DNA of 64,000 nt from Stella humosa (GTDB taxonomy: Bacteria > Pseudomonadota > Alphaproteobacteria > ATCC43930 > Allostellaceae), in NCBI RefSeq assembly GCF_006738645.1, contig NZ_AP019700.1, forward strand, positions 3,360,001 to 3,424,000, in the 5' to 3' direction. Made by a program: the position numbers and the translations under genes. Positions 15,726 to 23,653 of the stretch are shown here, piece by piece. The notes under the pieces are model-generated. The model ran no database searches. It saw nothing but the letters and a program-made list of their open reading frames with translations, and was not told where the DNA came from. Positions within the stretch are counted from its first letter, which is position 1, and each line of letters starts with the position of its first letter.

Positions 15726-17132
15726 ATGAAGCCTGCCGCCCCCCCGGATCGTGCCGCCCGCGCCCGCAAGCTGCTGGAAGGACCGATCCTGCTGACCCTG
15801 CTGGGGCTGGCGGCCCCCAACTTCGTCGTCATGCTGACCCAGACGGCGGCCAGCTTCGCCGAGAGCTACTATGTCGGGCTGCTCGGCACCGATGCTTTGG
15901 CCGGGGCGGCGCTGGTCTTCCCCATGTTCATGCTGATGCAGATGATGTCGGCGGGCGGCATGGGCGGCGGCATCTCGTCGGCCGTGGCGCGTGCGGTCGG
16001 CGCCGGGCGGCTGGCCGATGCCGAGGCGCTGGCGCTGCACGCGGTCGTCATCGCGCTCGTCTTCGGTGGCGCCTTCACGGCCGCCGCCCTGATCGGCGGG
16101 CCGGCGCTCTATCGCACCATGGGGGGGCGGGATGCCGCACTTGAGGCGGCTCTAGCGTACTCCAACACGGTCTTCCTCGGCGCCACCATGCTGTGGCTGC
16201 TGAACAGCCTGGCCAACGTGCTGCGCGGCAGCGGCAACATGGTCCTGCCGGCCCAGGTACTGGGCACCGGCGGCATCGCCGTGATCCTGCTGGCACCGCT
16301 GCTGATGTTCGGGCTGGGGCCGATCCCGGGCTTCGGCATCGTCGGCGCCGGCATGGCGCTGGTCGCCTTCCACACGGCCGGATCGGCCGTCATGGTGGTG
16401 AGCCTGCTGCGCGGCAACGGTCTTGTCCGGCTGTCGCTCGCCCACCCGCTCCGCTGGCGCCACTTCGCGGAGATATTGCGGGTCGGCCTGCTGGGCGTGT
16501 TCAACTCGCTGATCTCGAACATGGCCGTGGCAGCGGCGACGGCGCTGGTCGGGCTGCACGGGGTGGCCGCACTCGCCGGCTATGGGCTGGGGGCCCGGAT
16601 GGAATACCTCCAGATCCCGATCGCCTTCAGCTTCGGGTCGGCCCTGGTGGCGATGGTCGGCATGAATGTGGGCGCCGGCAAGCGGCGGCGCGCCCTGCTG
16701 GCGGCCTGGGCAGGCTCGCTGGCGGTGGGCGCGGTCACGGCCGCCATCGGCATCTCGACCGCGCTCTTCCCTCGCCAGTGGCTCGGCCTCTTCACCCAGG
16801 ACGCGGCCGTGATCGAGGCCGGCGCGCAGTACTTCGCCATCGTCGGCCCGGCCTACGCCTTCTTCGGGCTCGGCATGGCGCTCAACTTCGCGGCCCAGGG
16901 CACCGGCCAGATGATGTGGCCGCTGGCAGCCGGCGTCGTGCGCACGCTCTTCGTCTGCGGCGCCGGCTGGGTGGCGGCCCATGTGCTGGGCCTCGGCCTG
17001 ATGGGCACCTTCGTCGTCATCGCCGTGGCGCTGGTCCTCTTCGGCCTGCTCAACGCCACGCCCTGGCTGCTGCGCCTGTTCGACCCGGCCTGGGGCGGGG
17101 CAAGCCCTGCCCCTCAGAAGACCGCGCGATAG
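15726..17132 (+). CDS. MATE family efflux transporter
   Basis: Inner-membrane multidrug/toxin exporter of 468 aa with about 12 hydrophobic helices. It has the MATE two-lobe pattern: 'PILLTLLGLAAPNFVVMLTQTAASFAESYYVG' in helix 1-2, and the second-lobe counterpart 'EILRVGLLGVFNSLISNMAVAAATALVG' near residues 248-275. Transport is driven by H+ or Na+. No convincing Shine-Dalgarno precedes the ATG. The gene follows the monooxygenase/CMD/AhpD group after 78 nt holding a palindromic operator, so it may export a product or toxic substrate of that group under its own control. Its 3' end overlaps the convergent glutamine-synthetase-like gene by 19 bp. Confidence 0.93.
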   Translation: MKPAAPPDRAARARKLLEGPILLTLLGLAAPNFVVMLTQTAASFAESYYVGLLGTDALAGAALVFPMFMLMQMMSAGGMGGGISSAVARAVGAGRLADAEALALHAVVIALVFGGAFTAAALIGGPALYRTMGGRDAALEAALAYSNTVFLGATMLWLLNSLANVLRGSGNMVLPAQVLGTGGIAVILLAPLLMFGLGPIPGFGIVGAGMALVAFHTAGSAVMVVSLLRGNGLVRLSLAHPLRWRHFAEILRVGLLGVFNSLISNMAVAAATALVGLHGVAALAGYGLGARMEYLQIPIAFSFGSALVAMVGMNVGAGKRRRALLAAWAGSLAVGAVTAAIGISTALFPRQWLGLFTQDAAVIEAGAQYFAIVGPAYAFFGLGMALNFAAQGTGQMMWPLAAGVVRTLFVCGAGWVAAHVLGLGLMGTFVVIAVALVLFGLLNATPWLLRLFDPAWGGASPAPQKTAR

Positions 17133-18436
17133 CGGGCGATCACCTCGGCCGGTCCAACGCCTTCCAACTCGGCCAGTTCGGCCCGCTTCACGGTCGCGAA
17201 GGCGTCGGCCAGGGCCGACGGCAGCAGGTCGCGACCGCCCGACGCCAGCCGCTCCAAGGCCTGCGGCAGGCTGGTCGACAGCCGCTCGACCCCGCGCCTG
17301 GCCAGTTCCCCGGGCGCCACCGCGTCGGGATCGCCCTCCAGCGGCTCGTCCGGCAGCAGGCCGAGGCGGATGCCCTCCAGCCCCGCCCGCACCAGCAGGC
17401 CCAGCACCAGATAGGGGTTGGCCGCACCGTCGGTCGCGCGGAACTCGACGTTGAACTGCTCGGCCACCGGACGGCCGGTGCCGGGCCGGACGGGGCAGAT
17501 GCGCAATGCGGCCTCGCGGTCGCGCACCGCCAGCGTGTTGTAGGCCGCACTCCAGCGGTGCGGCTGCAACCGGTCGTAGGACACCACCGTCGGCGCCATC
17601 ACCGCCACCATGTCCGGCAGCCGGCGCCGGATGCCGGCCACGAAGGCGGCCGCGCGGGCCGACAGGCCGGTCGCGGTCGAGGCGTCATGCATCGCCGGCA
17701 GCCCCGCGCCATCGAGGAAGCTGAAATGCAAGTGCGCGCCGCTGCCCACACCGCCCGCCTCGCCGATCGGCGTGAAGGAGGCGCGCTCGCCGAAGGACTG
17801 GGCCACCGCCCGCACCACCTCGCGGAAGATGGTCGACTGGTCGGCGATCGCCATGCCGATGGCGGGCGCGATGGGCACTTCCACCTGCTGGGGCGCATAT
17901 TCGGGGATCACCGTCTCGGCCGCGACGCCCGCCGCGGCCAGCGCCGTCACCAGCCGGTCGGCAAACGGCGCCAACCGCTGGTAGGCGCCGAGCGAGAACG
18001 GATCGCCCAGCCGATGCTCCAGCCCGGAATAGAGGAACTCGTGCTCGAAGGCCCCCTTGAGCCGCCAGCCCGTCGCCAGTTCCAGGTCGGCCAGGGCCGC
18101 CTCCAGGAAGGCGCGCGGGCAGCAGTCCCACGCCTGCCCGTCGTCGGTACGGAGATGGCCGAGCGCGAGCCGCACCGGCGGGGTGCCAGGGACGGCAACG
18201 ATGCTGGTCAGCGTCTCCGGATCGGGCACGATGAAGACGTCGCCGCGCGAGCCGAAGTCATTGGCGGCGAGGCTGCCGAACGGCGTCAGCATCAGGTTGG
18301 CCGGCGGCCAGCCGACCCCCCAGCGGCAGCGATAGGGCCACTCATGGCCCAGCACCCCCTTGCCGCGGAGCACCCCGCCAAGATCGACCTGCCCGACGAA
18401 CACGATCTCCTGTTCGCCCAGCCCCGAATCCGCCAT
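17114..18436 (-). CDS. Glutamine synthetase family protein (GlnA3/PuuA-like ligase)
   Basis: ATP-dependent ligase of 440 aa in the glutamine synthetase superfamily. Start ATG at 18436 has GGGGAGGGG on the minus strand. Active-site segments appear in order: 'NDFGSRGDVFIVPD' (beta-grasp domain), 'GAFEHEFL' (metal-binding Glu pair), 'EYAPQQVEVPIAP' (second Glu pair), 'GSGAHLHFSFLD' (ATP-site His), and 'VEFRATDGAANPYLVLGLLVRAGLEG' (C-terminal Glu and Arg). It lacks the adenylylation-loop tyrosine pattern of housekeeping GS and is divergent at the N-terminus. Such paralogues gamma-glutamylate amines or polyamines. It is divergently placed from an N-formylglutamate-amidohydrolase-like gene, which suggests a glutamyl-amide pathway. 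Confidence 0.88.
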   Translation of the reverse strand: MADSGLGEQEIVFVGQVDLGGVLRGKGVLGHEWPYRCRWGVGWPPANLMLTPFGSLAANDFGSRGDVFIVPDPETLTSIVAVPGTPPVRLALGHLRTDDGQAWDCCPRAFLEAALADLELATGWRLKGAFEHEFLYSGLEHRLGDPFSLGAYQRLAPFADRLVTALAAAGVAAETVIPEYAPQQVEVPIAPAIGMAIADQSTIFREVVRAVAQSFGERASFTPIGEAGGVGSGAHLHFSFLDGAGLPAMHDASTATGLSARAAAFVAGIRRRLPDMVAVMAPTVVSYDRLQPHRWSAAYNTLAVRDREAALRICPVRPGTGRPVAEQFNVEFRATDGAANPYLVLGLLVRAGLEGIRLGLLPDEPLEGDPDAVAPGELARRGVERLSTSLPQALERLASGGRDLLPSALADAFATVKRAELAELEGVGPAEVIARYRAVF

Positions 18437-18506
18437 GCTGCGCCCCTCCCCGCCTGTTCGACCGGCCGATGATGGTCCGGTTCCCCGCCGAATTGAATAG
18501 CCATCC

Positions 18507-19304
18507 ATGCCCGATCCACAGCCCCCCGGACTGCTTGCGCCCGACGAGCCGCCGGCCGTCACCGTCGACGCCCCCGACGGGGCGTCGCCCTTCCTTCTGA
18601 CCTGCGACCATGCATCGCGCCGCGTTCCCCGACGGCTGGACGACCTCGGCCTGCCGGCATCGGAACTTGGCCGCCACATCGGCTGGGACATCGGCGCGCT
18701 GGTCGTCGCGCGCGAGGTCTCCCGCCTGCTCGACGCGACGCTGTTCGCGGCCGGCTATTCCCGCCTGGTTATCGACCTGAATCGGCCGGAAGCCGCCCCC
18801 GACCGCATGCCGACGACATCGGACGGCACCACCGTCCCCGGCAACGAGACCCTGACGGACGCAGACCGGGCGGAACGGGTTGCCACCCTGTTCGACCCGT
18901 ATCACGGCGCCATCGCGGCCGCCCTCGACCGCCGTCAAGCGGTGTACCGGCCGACCTTCCTCGCCTGCATCCACAGCTTCACCCCGCGGATGCGCGGCTT
19001 CGACCGGCCGTGGCATATCGGCGCCTGCCATGGACCCAACCCGGAGATGGCGCTCCTGCTGGCAGCCGCGCTGCGGCTGGAGCAGGGACTGGTCGTCGGC
19101 GTCAACGACCCCTATTCCTGCAGCCGGGCGTCCGACTATGGCGTGCCGGTCCATGGCGACGACCGCGGCATCCCCTCGGTCCTGATCGAGATCCGCCAGG
19201 ACCTGATCACGCGCGATGCCGACGCCATCGCCTGGGGCGGGCGCCTGGCGCGCTGCCTGTCTGCGATCGAACCCGACCTCCTCCAGAGCGGAGCCCTGCC
19301 ATGA
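18507..19304 (+). CDS. N-formylglutamate amidohydrolase family protein
   Basis: Metal-dependent hydrolase of 265 aa, FGase (HutG2-like) family. Recognisable blocks are 'FLLTCDHASRRVPRRL' (about residues 30-45, with the metal-binding Asp-His), 'HIGWDIGALVVAREVS', 'YSRLVIDLNRP' (about 88-98, substrate Arg/Asn), 'HSFTPRMRGF' and 'VLIEIRQDLI' near the C-terminus. The true histidine-pathway enzyme sits with hut genes, which are absent. Here the neighbours are a GS-like ligase and a cysteine hydrolase, so the substrate is more likely another N-acyl or gamma-glutamyl amide. It overlaps the next gene by ATGA. Confidence 0.88.
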   Translation: MPDPQPPGLLAPDEPPAVTVDAPDGASPFLLTCDHASRRVPRRLDDLGLPASELGRHIGWDIGALVVAREVSRLLDATLFAAGYSRLVIDLNRPEAAPDRMPTTSDGTTVPGNETLTDADRAERVATLFDPYHGAIAAALDRRQAVYRPTFLACIHSFTPRMRGFDRPWHIGACHGPNPEMALLLAAALRLEQGLVVGVNDPYSCSRASDYGVPVHGDDRGIPSVLIEIRQDLITRDADAIAWGGRLARCLSAIEPDLLQSGALP

Positions 19305-19981
19305 CGAGCCCCATTCCCGCCATCGACGCCGCAGGCGGCGCCTATCGCGAGCGCGCGATCGACCCGCGCCGCACCGCCCTGCTGTCGATCGACATGCAGA
19401 ACGCCGAATGGAGTCCCGATGCGGTGGCGAGTGCCCGGCGCGGCGAGGGCCATGCCGGCAAGCTGGAACTGATGGAGCGGATCGAGGGCGTGCTTATTCC
19501 CAACCAGGCGCGGTTGCAGGCGGCCGCGCGCGCGGCCGGGATCGAGGTCGTCTACACGATCATCGAGAGCCTGACGGCCGATGGCCGCGACCGCAGCCTC
19601 GACCACAAGATCTCGCGCATCCACCATCCCAAGGGCAGTTGGGAGGCGCAGATCATCCCGGCCGTCGCCCCCGTCGGCGACGAGATCGTCATCCCGAAGA
19701 CATCGTCCGGCATCTTCAACAGCACGAATGTCGAGTATGTGCTGCGCAATCTCGGCATCGAGTTCCTGGTCGTCTATGGCATCTACACCGACCAGTGCGT
19801 GGAATCGGCGATCCGCGACGCAGCCGATCGCGGCTTCCTGGTGACCCAGGTGGAGGACTGCTGCGCGGCCGAGACCGAGGCCAATCACCGCCGCTCGATC
19901 GCGGCGATGGGTGGCCATTACGGCCGCTGCCGGTCAACCGATCAAGTCATCGCCGAGATGATGTCGCCCGGCCCGCAGTGA
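19301..19981 (+). CDS. Cysteine hydrolase, isochorismatase-like
   Basis: Protein of 226 aa with the isochorismatase-like (nicotinamidase/ureidoacrylate hydrolase) fold and an intact triad: Asp31 ('LLSIDMQNAEW'), Lys133 ('VIPKTSSGIF') and Cys166 in 'YGIYTDQCVESAIRDA'. The cis-peptide region before Cys166 is as expected. Family members hydrolyse amides such as ureidoacrylate, N-carbamoyl amines or nicotinamide. The ATG overlaps the FGase-like stop, so the two hydrolases are co-translated and probably work in consecutive steps on one amide substrate. Confidence 0.9.
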   Translation: MTSPIPAIDAAGGAYRERAIDPRRTALLSIDMQNAEWSPDAVASARRGEGHAGKLELMERIEGVLIPNQARLQAAARAAGIEVVYTIIESLTADGRDRSLDHKISRIHHPKGSWEAQIIPAVAPVGDEIVIPKTSSGIFNSTNVEYVLRNLGIEFLVVYGIYTDQCVESAIRDAADRGFLVTQVEDCCAAETEANHRRSIAAMGGHYGRCRSTDQVIAEMMSPGPQ

Positions 19982-20003
19982 ACCATGGGCCACGTTGCGC
20001 GTT
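19979..20003 (+). promoter_or_regulatory. Weak EcfG-like promoter match upstream of the response regulator
   Basis: tGAAC (19979-19983) and CGTT (20000-20003) are separated by 16 nt. This is one mismatch from the alphaproteobacterial general-stress sigma EcfG pattern GGAAC-N16/17-CGTT. It sits on the stop codon of the cysteine hydrolase gene, about 80 nt before the leader ORF. Chance occurrence is quite possible. Confidence 0.22.
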
Positions 20004-20041
20004 TACAGCTTCATAGGCCGTCCTTCGTTCGACCCCATCCA

Positions 20042-20056
20042 CCGGTGTCGCACCGG
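20042..20056. repeat. Inverted repeat CCGGTG-tcg-CACCGG
   Basis: A perfect 6-bp inverted repeat with a 3-nt loop lies between the cysteine hydrolase and the response regulator leader. It could be a protein-binding site or a small attenuator hairpin. No T-tract follows. Confidence 0.35.
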
Positions 20057-20081
20057 AGATGGCGGCGGAAAGGAAAGGCTG

Positions 20082-20129
20082 ATGAAACGAACAATGGCCC
20101 ATGACCGCGTGCAATGCGTTGTGCAATGA
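20082..20129 (+). CDS. Possible 15-residue leader ORF of the response regulator
   Basis: ATG 20082 follows a good Shine-Dalgarno (AGGAAAGG, 20071-20078). It opens a 15-codon frame that reads MKRTMAHDRVQCVVQ and stops at 20127-20129, in ATGA overlap with an in-frame ATG (20126) of the response regulator. The regulator itself has no ribosome site of its own near that ATG. The simplest reading is a leader peptide that couples translation, but it could be a chance frame. Confidence 0.35.
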   Translation: MKRTMAHDRVQCVVQ

Positions 20130-20509
20130 ACGGCGGCGACGGACAGGGACTGCGCGTGCTGCTTCTGGAGGATGAAGCACTCGTCGCCATGTTGATGGAA
20201 GACATGCTGACGGACCTCGGCTGCGTGCCGGTGGGTCCGTTCGCGGAACTGGCGGAAGCGCAGGCATTCGTGCGTGCCAATCCGCAGGGGATGGACGCGG
20301 CGATCATCGACATCAACGTCGCCGGCTATCCGAGCTACCCGCTGGCCCAGATGCTGAAGGAGACGAACGTCCCCTTCGCCTTCAGCACGGGATACGACGT
20401 TTCCGGCATCGAGCCCGAATGGCGCCAGTATCCGTGGCTGCGCAAGCCCTTCATGATGCCGGACCTGGAGCAGGTCCTGGCGACGCTGCGCAGCAGCGTG
20501 CCAGCCTGA
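20126..20509 (+). CDS. Single-domain response regulator
   Basis: Stand-alone receiver domain, 127 aa from ATG 20126 (131 aa if ATG 20114 is used). No output domain follows. Receiver residues are in place: the acidic cluster in 'VLLLEDEALVAMLMEDML', the phosphoacceptor Asp in 'AAIIDINVAG', the switch Thr in 'PFAFSTGYD', and Lys in 'RKPF'. Such proteins in alphaproteobacteria act as phosphate sinks or in the general stress and chemotaxis pathways. No histidine kinase is nearby. The start is uncertain because the only good ribosome site belongs to a short upstream frame. It ends 1 nt before the stop of the convergent aminotransferase gene. Confidence 0.88.
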   Translation: MNGGDGQGLRVLLLEDEALVAMLMEDMLTDLGCVPVGPFAELAEAQAFVRANPQGMDAAIIDINVAGYPSYPLAQMLKETNVPFAFSTGYDVSGIEPEWRQYPWLRKPFMMPDLEQVLATLRSSVPA

Positions 20510-20510
20510 T

Positions 20511-21668
20511 CTACCCGAAGTAGCGGCCGAGCCGGTCGACGGCTTCGTCCAGAACCTCATCGCGCTTAGCGAAACAGAAGCGCGCATAGTTACGGACGGT
20601 CCCTTCAGCATAGAGCGCGCTGACAGGGATTGCCGCCACTTTCGCCTCGGCGGTGATGTGCTTGCAGAAGGCCTCGTCGTCGCCCTTGAAGCCGAGCGGC
20701 CGGAAGTCCGCATTCACGAAATAGGTACCTTCGCAGGGCAGCACGTCGAAGCCGACGCGGGCCAGCCCGGCCGTCAGGCGGTCGCGCTTGGCCTGCATGC
20801 CGCCCGCCAGCTCGGTGAAGTAGCTGGCGTCCTTCTCCAGCCCTTGGGCCACGGCCCGCTGGAGATTGGGCGGCGTGGTGAACACCAGGAACTGGTGGGC
20901 GCGCATGACCGGCTGCAACAGGGCCGGCACCGCGGTGACGTAGCCGACCTTCCAGCCGGTGAGCGAGAACGTCTTGCCGGCCGAGCCGATCTTCAGGCAG
21001 CGCTCGCGCATGCCGGGCAGCGTGATCAGGCTTTCGTGCCGCCGGCCGTCGAAGACGATGTGCTCATAGACCTCGTCGCAGACCGCATAGGCGTCGTACT
21101 TCTCCAGCAGGGCCGCGATCTCCTGCAACTCCGCCCGGGTGAAGACCTTGGCCGCCGGATTCATCGGCGTGTTCAGCAGGACCAGCTTGGTCTTGTCGCT
21201 GAAGGCCGCCTTCAGGCGATCCATCGGCAATTCCCAGGCCGGCGGCTCCAGCGACACCAGCTTGGGGATGCCGCCCGCCCGCCGCACGATCGGCAGGTAG
21301 CTGTCATAGAGCGGGTCGAACAGGATGACCTCGTCGCCCGGCTCGATCAGCCCGAAGAGGCAGGATGCCAGCCCCTCGGTGGCGCCCGAGGTGACCAGCA
21401 CCTCGCGCTCCCAATCCACGTCGAGGCCATAGAACCGCTTGCCGTGCGCGGCCACGGCCCGCCGCAGTTCTGGAATGCCGGTCATCGGCGGATACTGGTT
21501 GGATCCGTCGACGACGGCGTCGGCCGCGGCCCGGAGGACATCCTCCGGGCCGCGGTCGTCGGGGAAGCCCTGGCCGAGATTGACGGCGTCATGGGCACGG
21601 GCAAGCTGCGACATGACCTCGAAGACGGTCGTGCCATAGCCGGCAAGGATGCTGTTCGCGGGCTTCAC
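20511..21668 (-). CDS. Class I/II PLP-dependent aminotransferase
   Basis: Fold-type I aminotransferase of 385 aa, close in pattern to YbdL/kynurenine-oxoglutarate transaminases. 'NLGQGFPDDRGPEDVL' and 'YPPMTGIPELRRAVA' at the N-terminus and 'LVTSGATEGLAS' (cofactor phosphate) are followed by 'LLNTPMNPAAKVF', where the usual Asn-Pro-His-Asn is replaced by Thr-Pro-Met-Asn. Next come 'YAVCDEVYEHIVFDG' (Asp and Tyr for PLP) and Lys in 'GSAGKTFSLTGWKVGY' (Schiff base). The arginine that binds substrate carboxylate is in 'YARFCFAK'. It is the last gene of a four-gene minus-strand operon with a ThDP enzyme, a CoA-transferase and an RraA-like protein. Confidence 0.92.
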   Translation of the reverse strand: MKPANSILAGYGTTVFEVMSQLARAHDAVNLGQGFPDDRGPEDVLRAAADAVVDGSNQYPPMTGIPELRRAVAAHGKRFYGLDVDWEREVLVTSGATEGLASCLFGLIEPGDEVILFDPLYDSYLPIVRRAGGIPKLVSLEPPAWELPMDRLKAAFSDKTKLVLLNTPMNPAAKVFTRAELQEIAALLEKYDAYAVCDEVYEHIVFDGRRHESLITLPGMRERCLKIGSAGKTFSLTGWKVGYVTAVPALLQPVMRAHQFLVFTTPPNLQRAVAQGLEKDASYFTELAGGMQAKRDRLTAGLARVGFDVLPCEGTYFVNADFRPLGFKGDDEAFCKHITAEAKVAAIPVSALYAEGTVRNYARFCFAKRDEVLDEAVDRLGRYFG

Positions 21669-21714
21669 CGAATGGGGCTCCGGTTCTCTGGGTGCTGGGA
21701 TGGCTGGCCGGCCG

Positions 21715-22419
21715 TCAGTGGATCTCGTCGGCCTCGCCCATCGCCTTCTTCAGCTTCTCGATATCGAAGTCGGCGGCCTTGGCGGCGTCCAGGATCACCT
21801 TCTCGCGGCGGTTCAGCAGGTCGATGGCGGCCGGGATCTTCTTCACCACGTCGGCCGGGACCACCACCGCGCCATGGCGATCGGCATGGATCAGGTCGTT
21901 CGAGCTGACGATCATGCCGGCCACCTGAACCTGGTTGCCGAAATCGACCAGATGGACGTGGGCGTGCGAGGGCGCATAGTTGGCAGCCAGCATCTGGAAG
22001 CCGTCGGCCACCATGTCGAGGTCGCGGATGCAGCCGTCGGTGACGACGCCGAGGCAGCCGAGGCCCTTGTGGATGTTGGTCTGCACCTCGCCCCAGAAGG
22101 CGCCGAAGCCGGCATCCGGGCCGTCCAGGTCCTGGATCACCGACACGGTCGGCCGCGGGCCGGCCGCCACATACTCGTAGTAGCCGGTGCGCTGCTGGCG
22201 CATCGCCGCCTTGTCGCGGGTCGGCACGTGCTTGGAGCGGATCATCGCCGTGCGGGCATAGCCGATGATCGGCTTCAGGCCCGGGAAGGGGCAATGCAGG
22301 TGGCGCGTGGTGAAGCCGGTCGCCCGGCGCGCCGGCGCCACCAGTTCCAGGGCGTTGCAGATGGTGGGCGTATCCCAGGCGGTGAGCGCGTCGAAATCGG
22401 CTTGGGTCAGGTTGGTCAT
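21715..22419 (-). CDS. RraA-like family protein (HMG aldolase / oxaloacetate decarboxylase type)
   Basis: Protein of 234 aa with the RraA/HMG-CHA aldolase fold. Start 22419 has GGAGGA 9 nt upstream. Visible segments are 'TPTICNALELVAPARRATGF' (N-terminal), 'GYARTAMIRS', the phosphate/carboxylate loop 'GEVQTNIHKGLGCLGVVTDGCIRDLD' (with the conserved Gly-Cys-x-Gly and Arg-Asp that binds metal and pyruvate in aldolases), and 'DLIHADRHGAVVVP'. The Arg-Asp pair favours a catalytic aldolase or decarboxylase over an RNase E inhibitor role. The in-frame extension upstream runs inside the CoA-transferase gene and was excluded. Confidence 0.86.
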   Translation of the reverse strand: MTNLTQADFDALTAWDTPTICNALELVAPARRATGFTTRHLHCPFPGLKPIIGYARTAMIRSKHVPTRDKAAMRQQRTGYYEYVAAGPRPTVSVIQDLDGPDAGFGAFWGEVQTNIHKGLGCLGVVTDGCIRDLDMVADGFQMLAANYAPSHAHVHLVDFGNQVQVAGMIVSSNDLIHADRHGAVVVPADVVKKIPAAIDLLNRREKVILDAAKAADFDIEKLKKAMGEADEIH

Positions 22420-22450
22420 GGGCTTTCCTCCGGTGTTCGGTTTCTGGGGA

Positions 22451-23653
22451 TCACTCTTGAGGTTCGCCGACGGCGGCACCGGCGACGAGCAGGGATTCGA
22501 TCTCGGCCGCATCGTAGCCGGCCTCGGCCAGGACCTCGACCGTATGCTGGCCCAGGCGCGGCGGCAGGCGCGATATTTCGGCCGGCGTGCGCTCGTAGCG
22601 CACGGGATGGCCCAGCAAGACGATGTCGCCCTCGCTGTCGTGGTGGTGCGTCTCGTAGAAGCCGGTCGCCGCCAGGTGCGGGCAGTCAAGCACGGCGTCC
22701 AGGTCCTGCACCGGCATGGCCGGGATGTCGGCCGCGTCGAAGGCCCGGTGCCAGTCGGCCGTCGTGCGCGCCGGCATGGCATCGGCCACCATCTCGTAGA
22801 GCGCGCCGACATGGCGGTTGCGGGTGGGGCCGTCGGTCACGCGCGGATCGGCCGCCATCTCTGGCCGGCCGATCAGCTCGAACAGCCGCTGCCACTGGGT
22901 GACGGTATAGGGCAGCACGCCGATATGGCCGTCGGCCGTACGATAGGGCCTTCGATGGGGCGCCAGCACGCGGCCATAGCCGGCCGGCCCCTCCGGCGGC
23001 GCGAATCCGCGGCCGGCCATATGCTCGGGCATCAGGAAGGCGACGGTCGTCTCGTACATCGGGATCTCGATCGCCTGGCCCTCGCCGCTGCGCTCGCGGT
23101 GGAAGAGCGCCATGCCGATCGCCTGGGCGACGGTGAGCCCGACCAGCTTGTCGATCATCGAGGTCGGCACGTAGCGCGGCTCGCCCGCGAAGCTGGCCTG
23201 GATCGCGGCCAGCCCGGACGCAGCCTGGATGACGTCGTCATAGGCCGGGCGCCAGCCATGCGGCCCGTCGCGGCGGTAGCCATAGGCCGCGCAATGGATG
23301 ATGCGCGGATTGATGGCGCGCGCGGCGGCCGGCCCGAAGCCCAGCCGGTCCATCGCCTGCGGCCGCATGGAATGCATCAGCACGTCGGCCCCGGCTATGA
23401 GGCGGCCCAGCACCGCACGGGCTTCCGCCTGCTTCAGGTCCAGCACCACCGACCGCTTGTTCCGGTTGACCGCCAGGAATCCGGTACCCATGCCACGGTT
23501 CCGGGCCGGCGTGATCGACCGCGTGATGTCGCCGTCCGGCGTCTCGATCTTGATGACGTCCGCACCCAGGTCGCCCAGCGTCTGGGACGCGACGGGGCCG
23601 AGGAAGACCGCCGTCAGGTCGACGACCCGCACACCGGCCAGGGGTCCGCTCAT
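22451..23653 (-). CDS. Class III CoA-transferase (CaiB/BaiF/Frc type)
   Basis: Family III CoA-transferase of 400 aa. Hallmarks are 'GPLAGVRVVDLTAVFLGPVASQTLGDLGADVIKIE' at the N-terminus, 'NRNKRSVVLDLK', and the catalytic aspartate in 'PAYDDVIQAASG' near residue 160. 'GEGQAIEIPMYETTVAF' and the C-terminal 'LGQHTVEVLAEAGYDAAEIE' follow. The enzyme moves CoA between carboxylic acids through an aspartyl thioester. It overlaps the ThDP-enzyme gene by ATGA, an arrangement reminiscent of formyl-CoA transferase with oxalyl-CoA decarboxylase. Here the wider operon (aldolase and aminotransferase) argues for a different acid. Confidence 0.92.
   Translation of the reverse strand: MSGPLAGVRVVDLTAVFLGPVASQTLGDLGADVIKIETPDGDITRSITPARNRGMGTGFLAVNRNKRSVVLDLKQAEARAVLGRLIAGADVLMHSMRPQAMDRLGFGPAAARAINPRIIHCAAYGYRRDGPHGWRPAYDDVIQAASGLAAIQASFAGEPRYVPTSMIDKLVGLTVAQAIGMALFHRERSGEGQAIEIPMYETTVAFLMPEHMAGRGFAPPEGPAGYGRVLAPHRRPYRTADGHIGVLPYTVTQWQRLFELIGRPEMAADPRVTDGPTRNRHVGALYEMVADAMPARTTADWHRAFDAADIPAMPVQDLDAVLDCPHLAATGFYETHHHDSEGDIVLLGHPVRYERTPAEISRLPPRLGQHTVEVLAEAGYDAAEIESLLVAGAAVGEPQE

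Noticed and set aside
18507-19304. HutG-type N-formylglutamate deformylase of histidine breakdown
   Set aside because: No hut genes are nearby, and the neighbours (GS-like ligase, cysteine hydrolase) point to another amide. Only the family call is kept.
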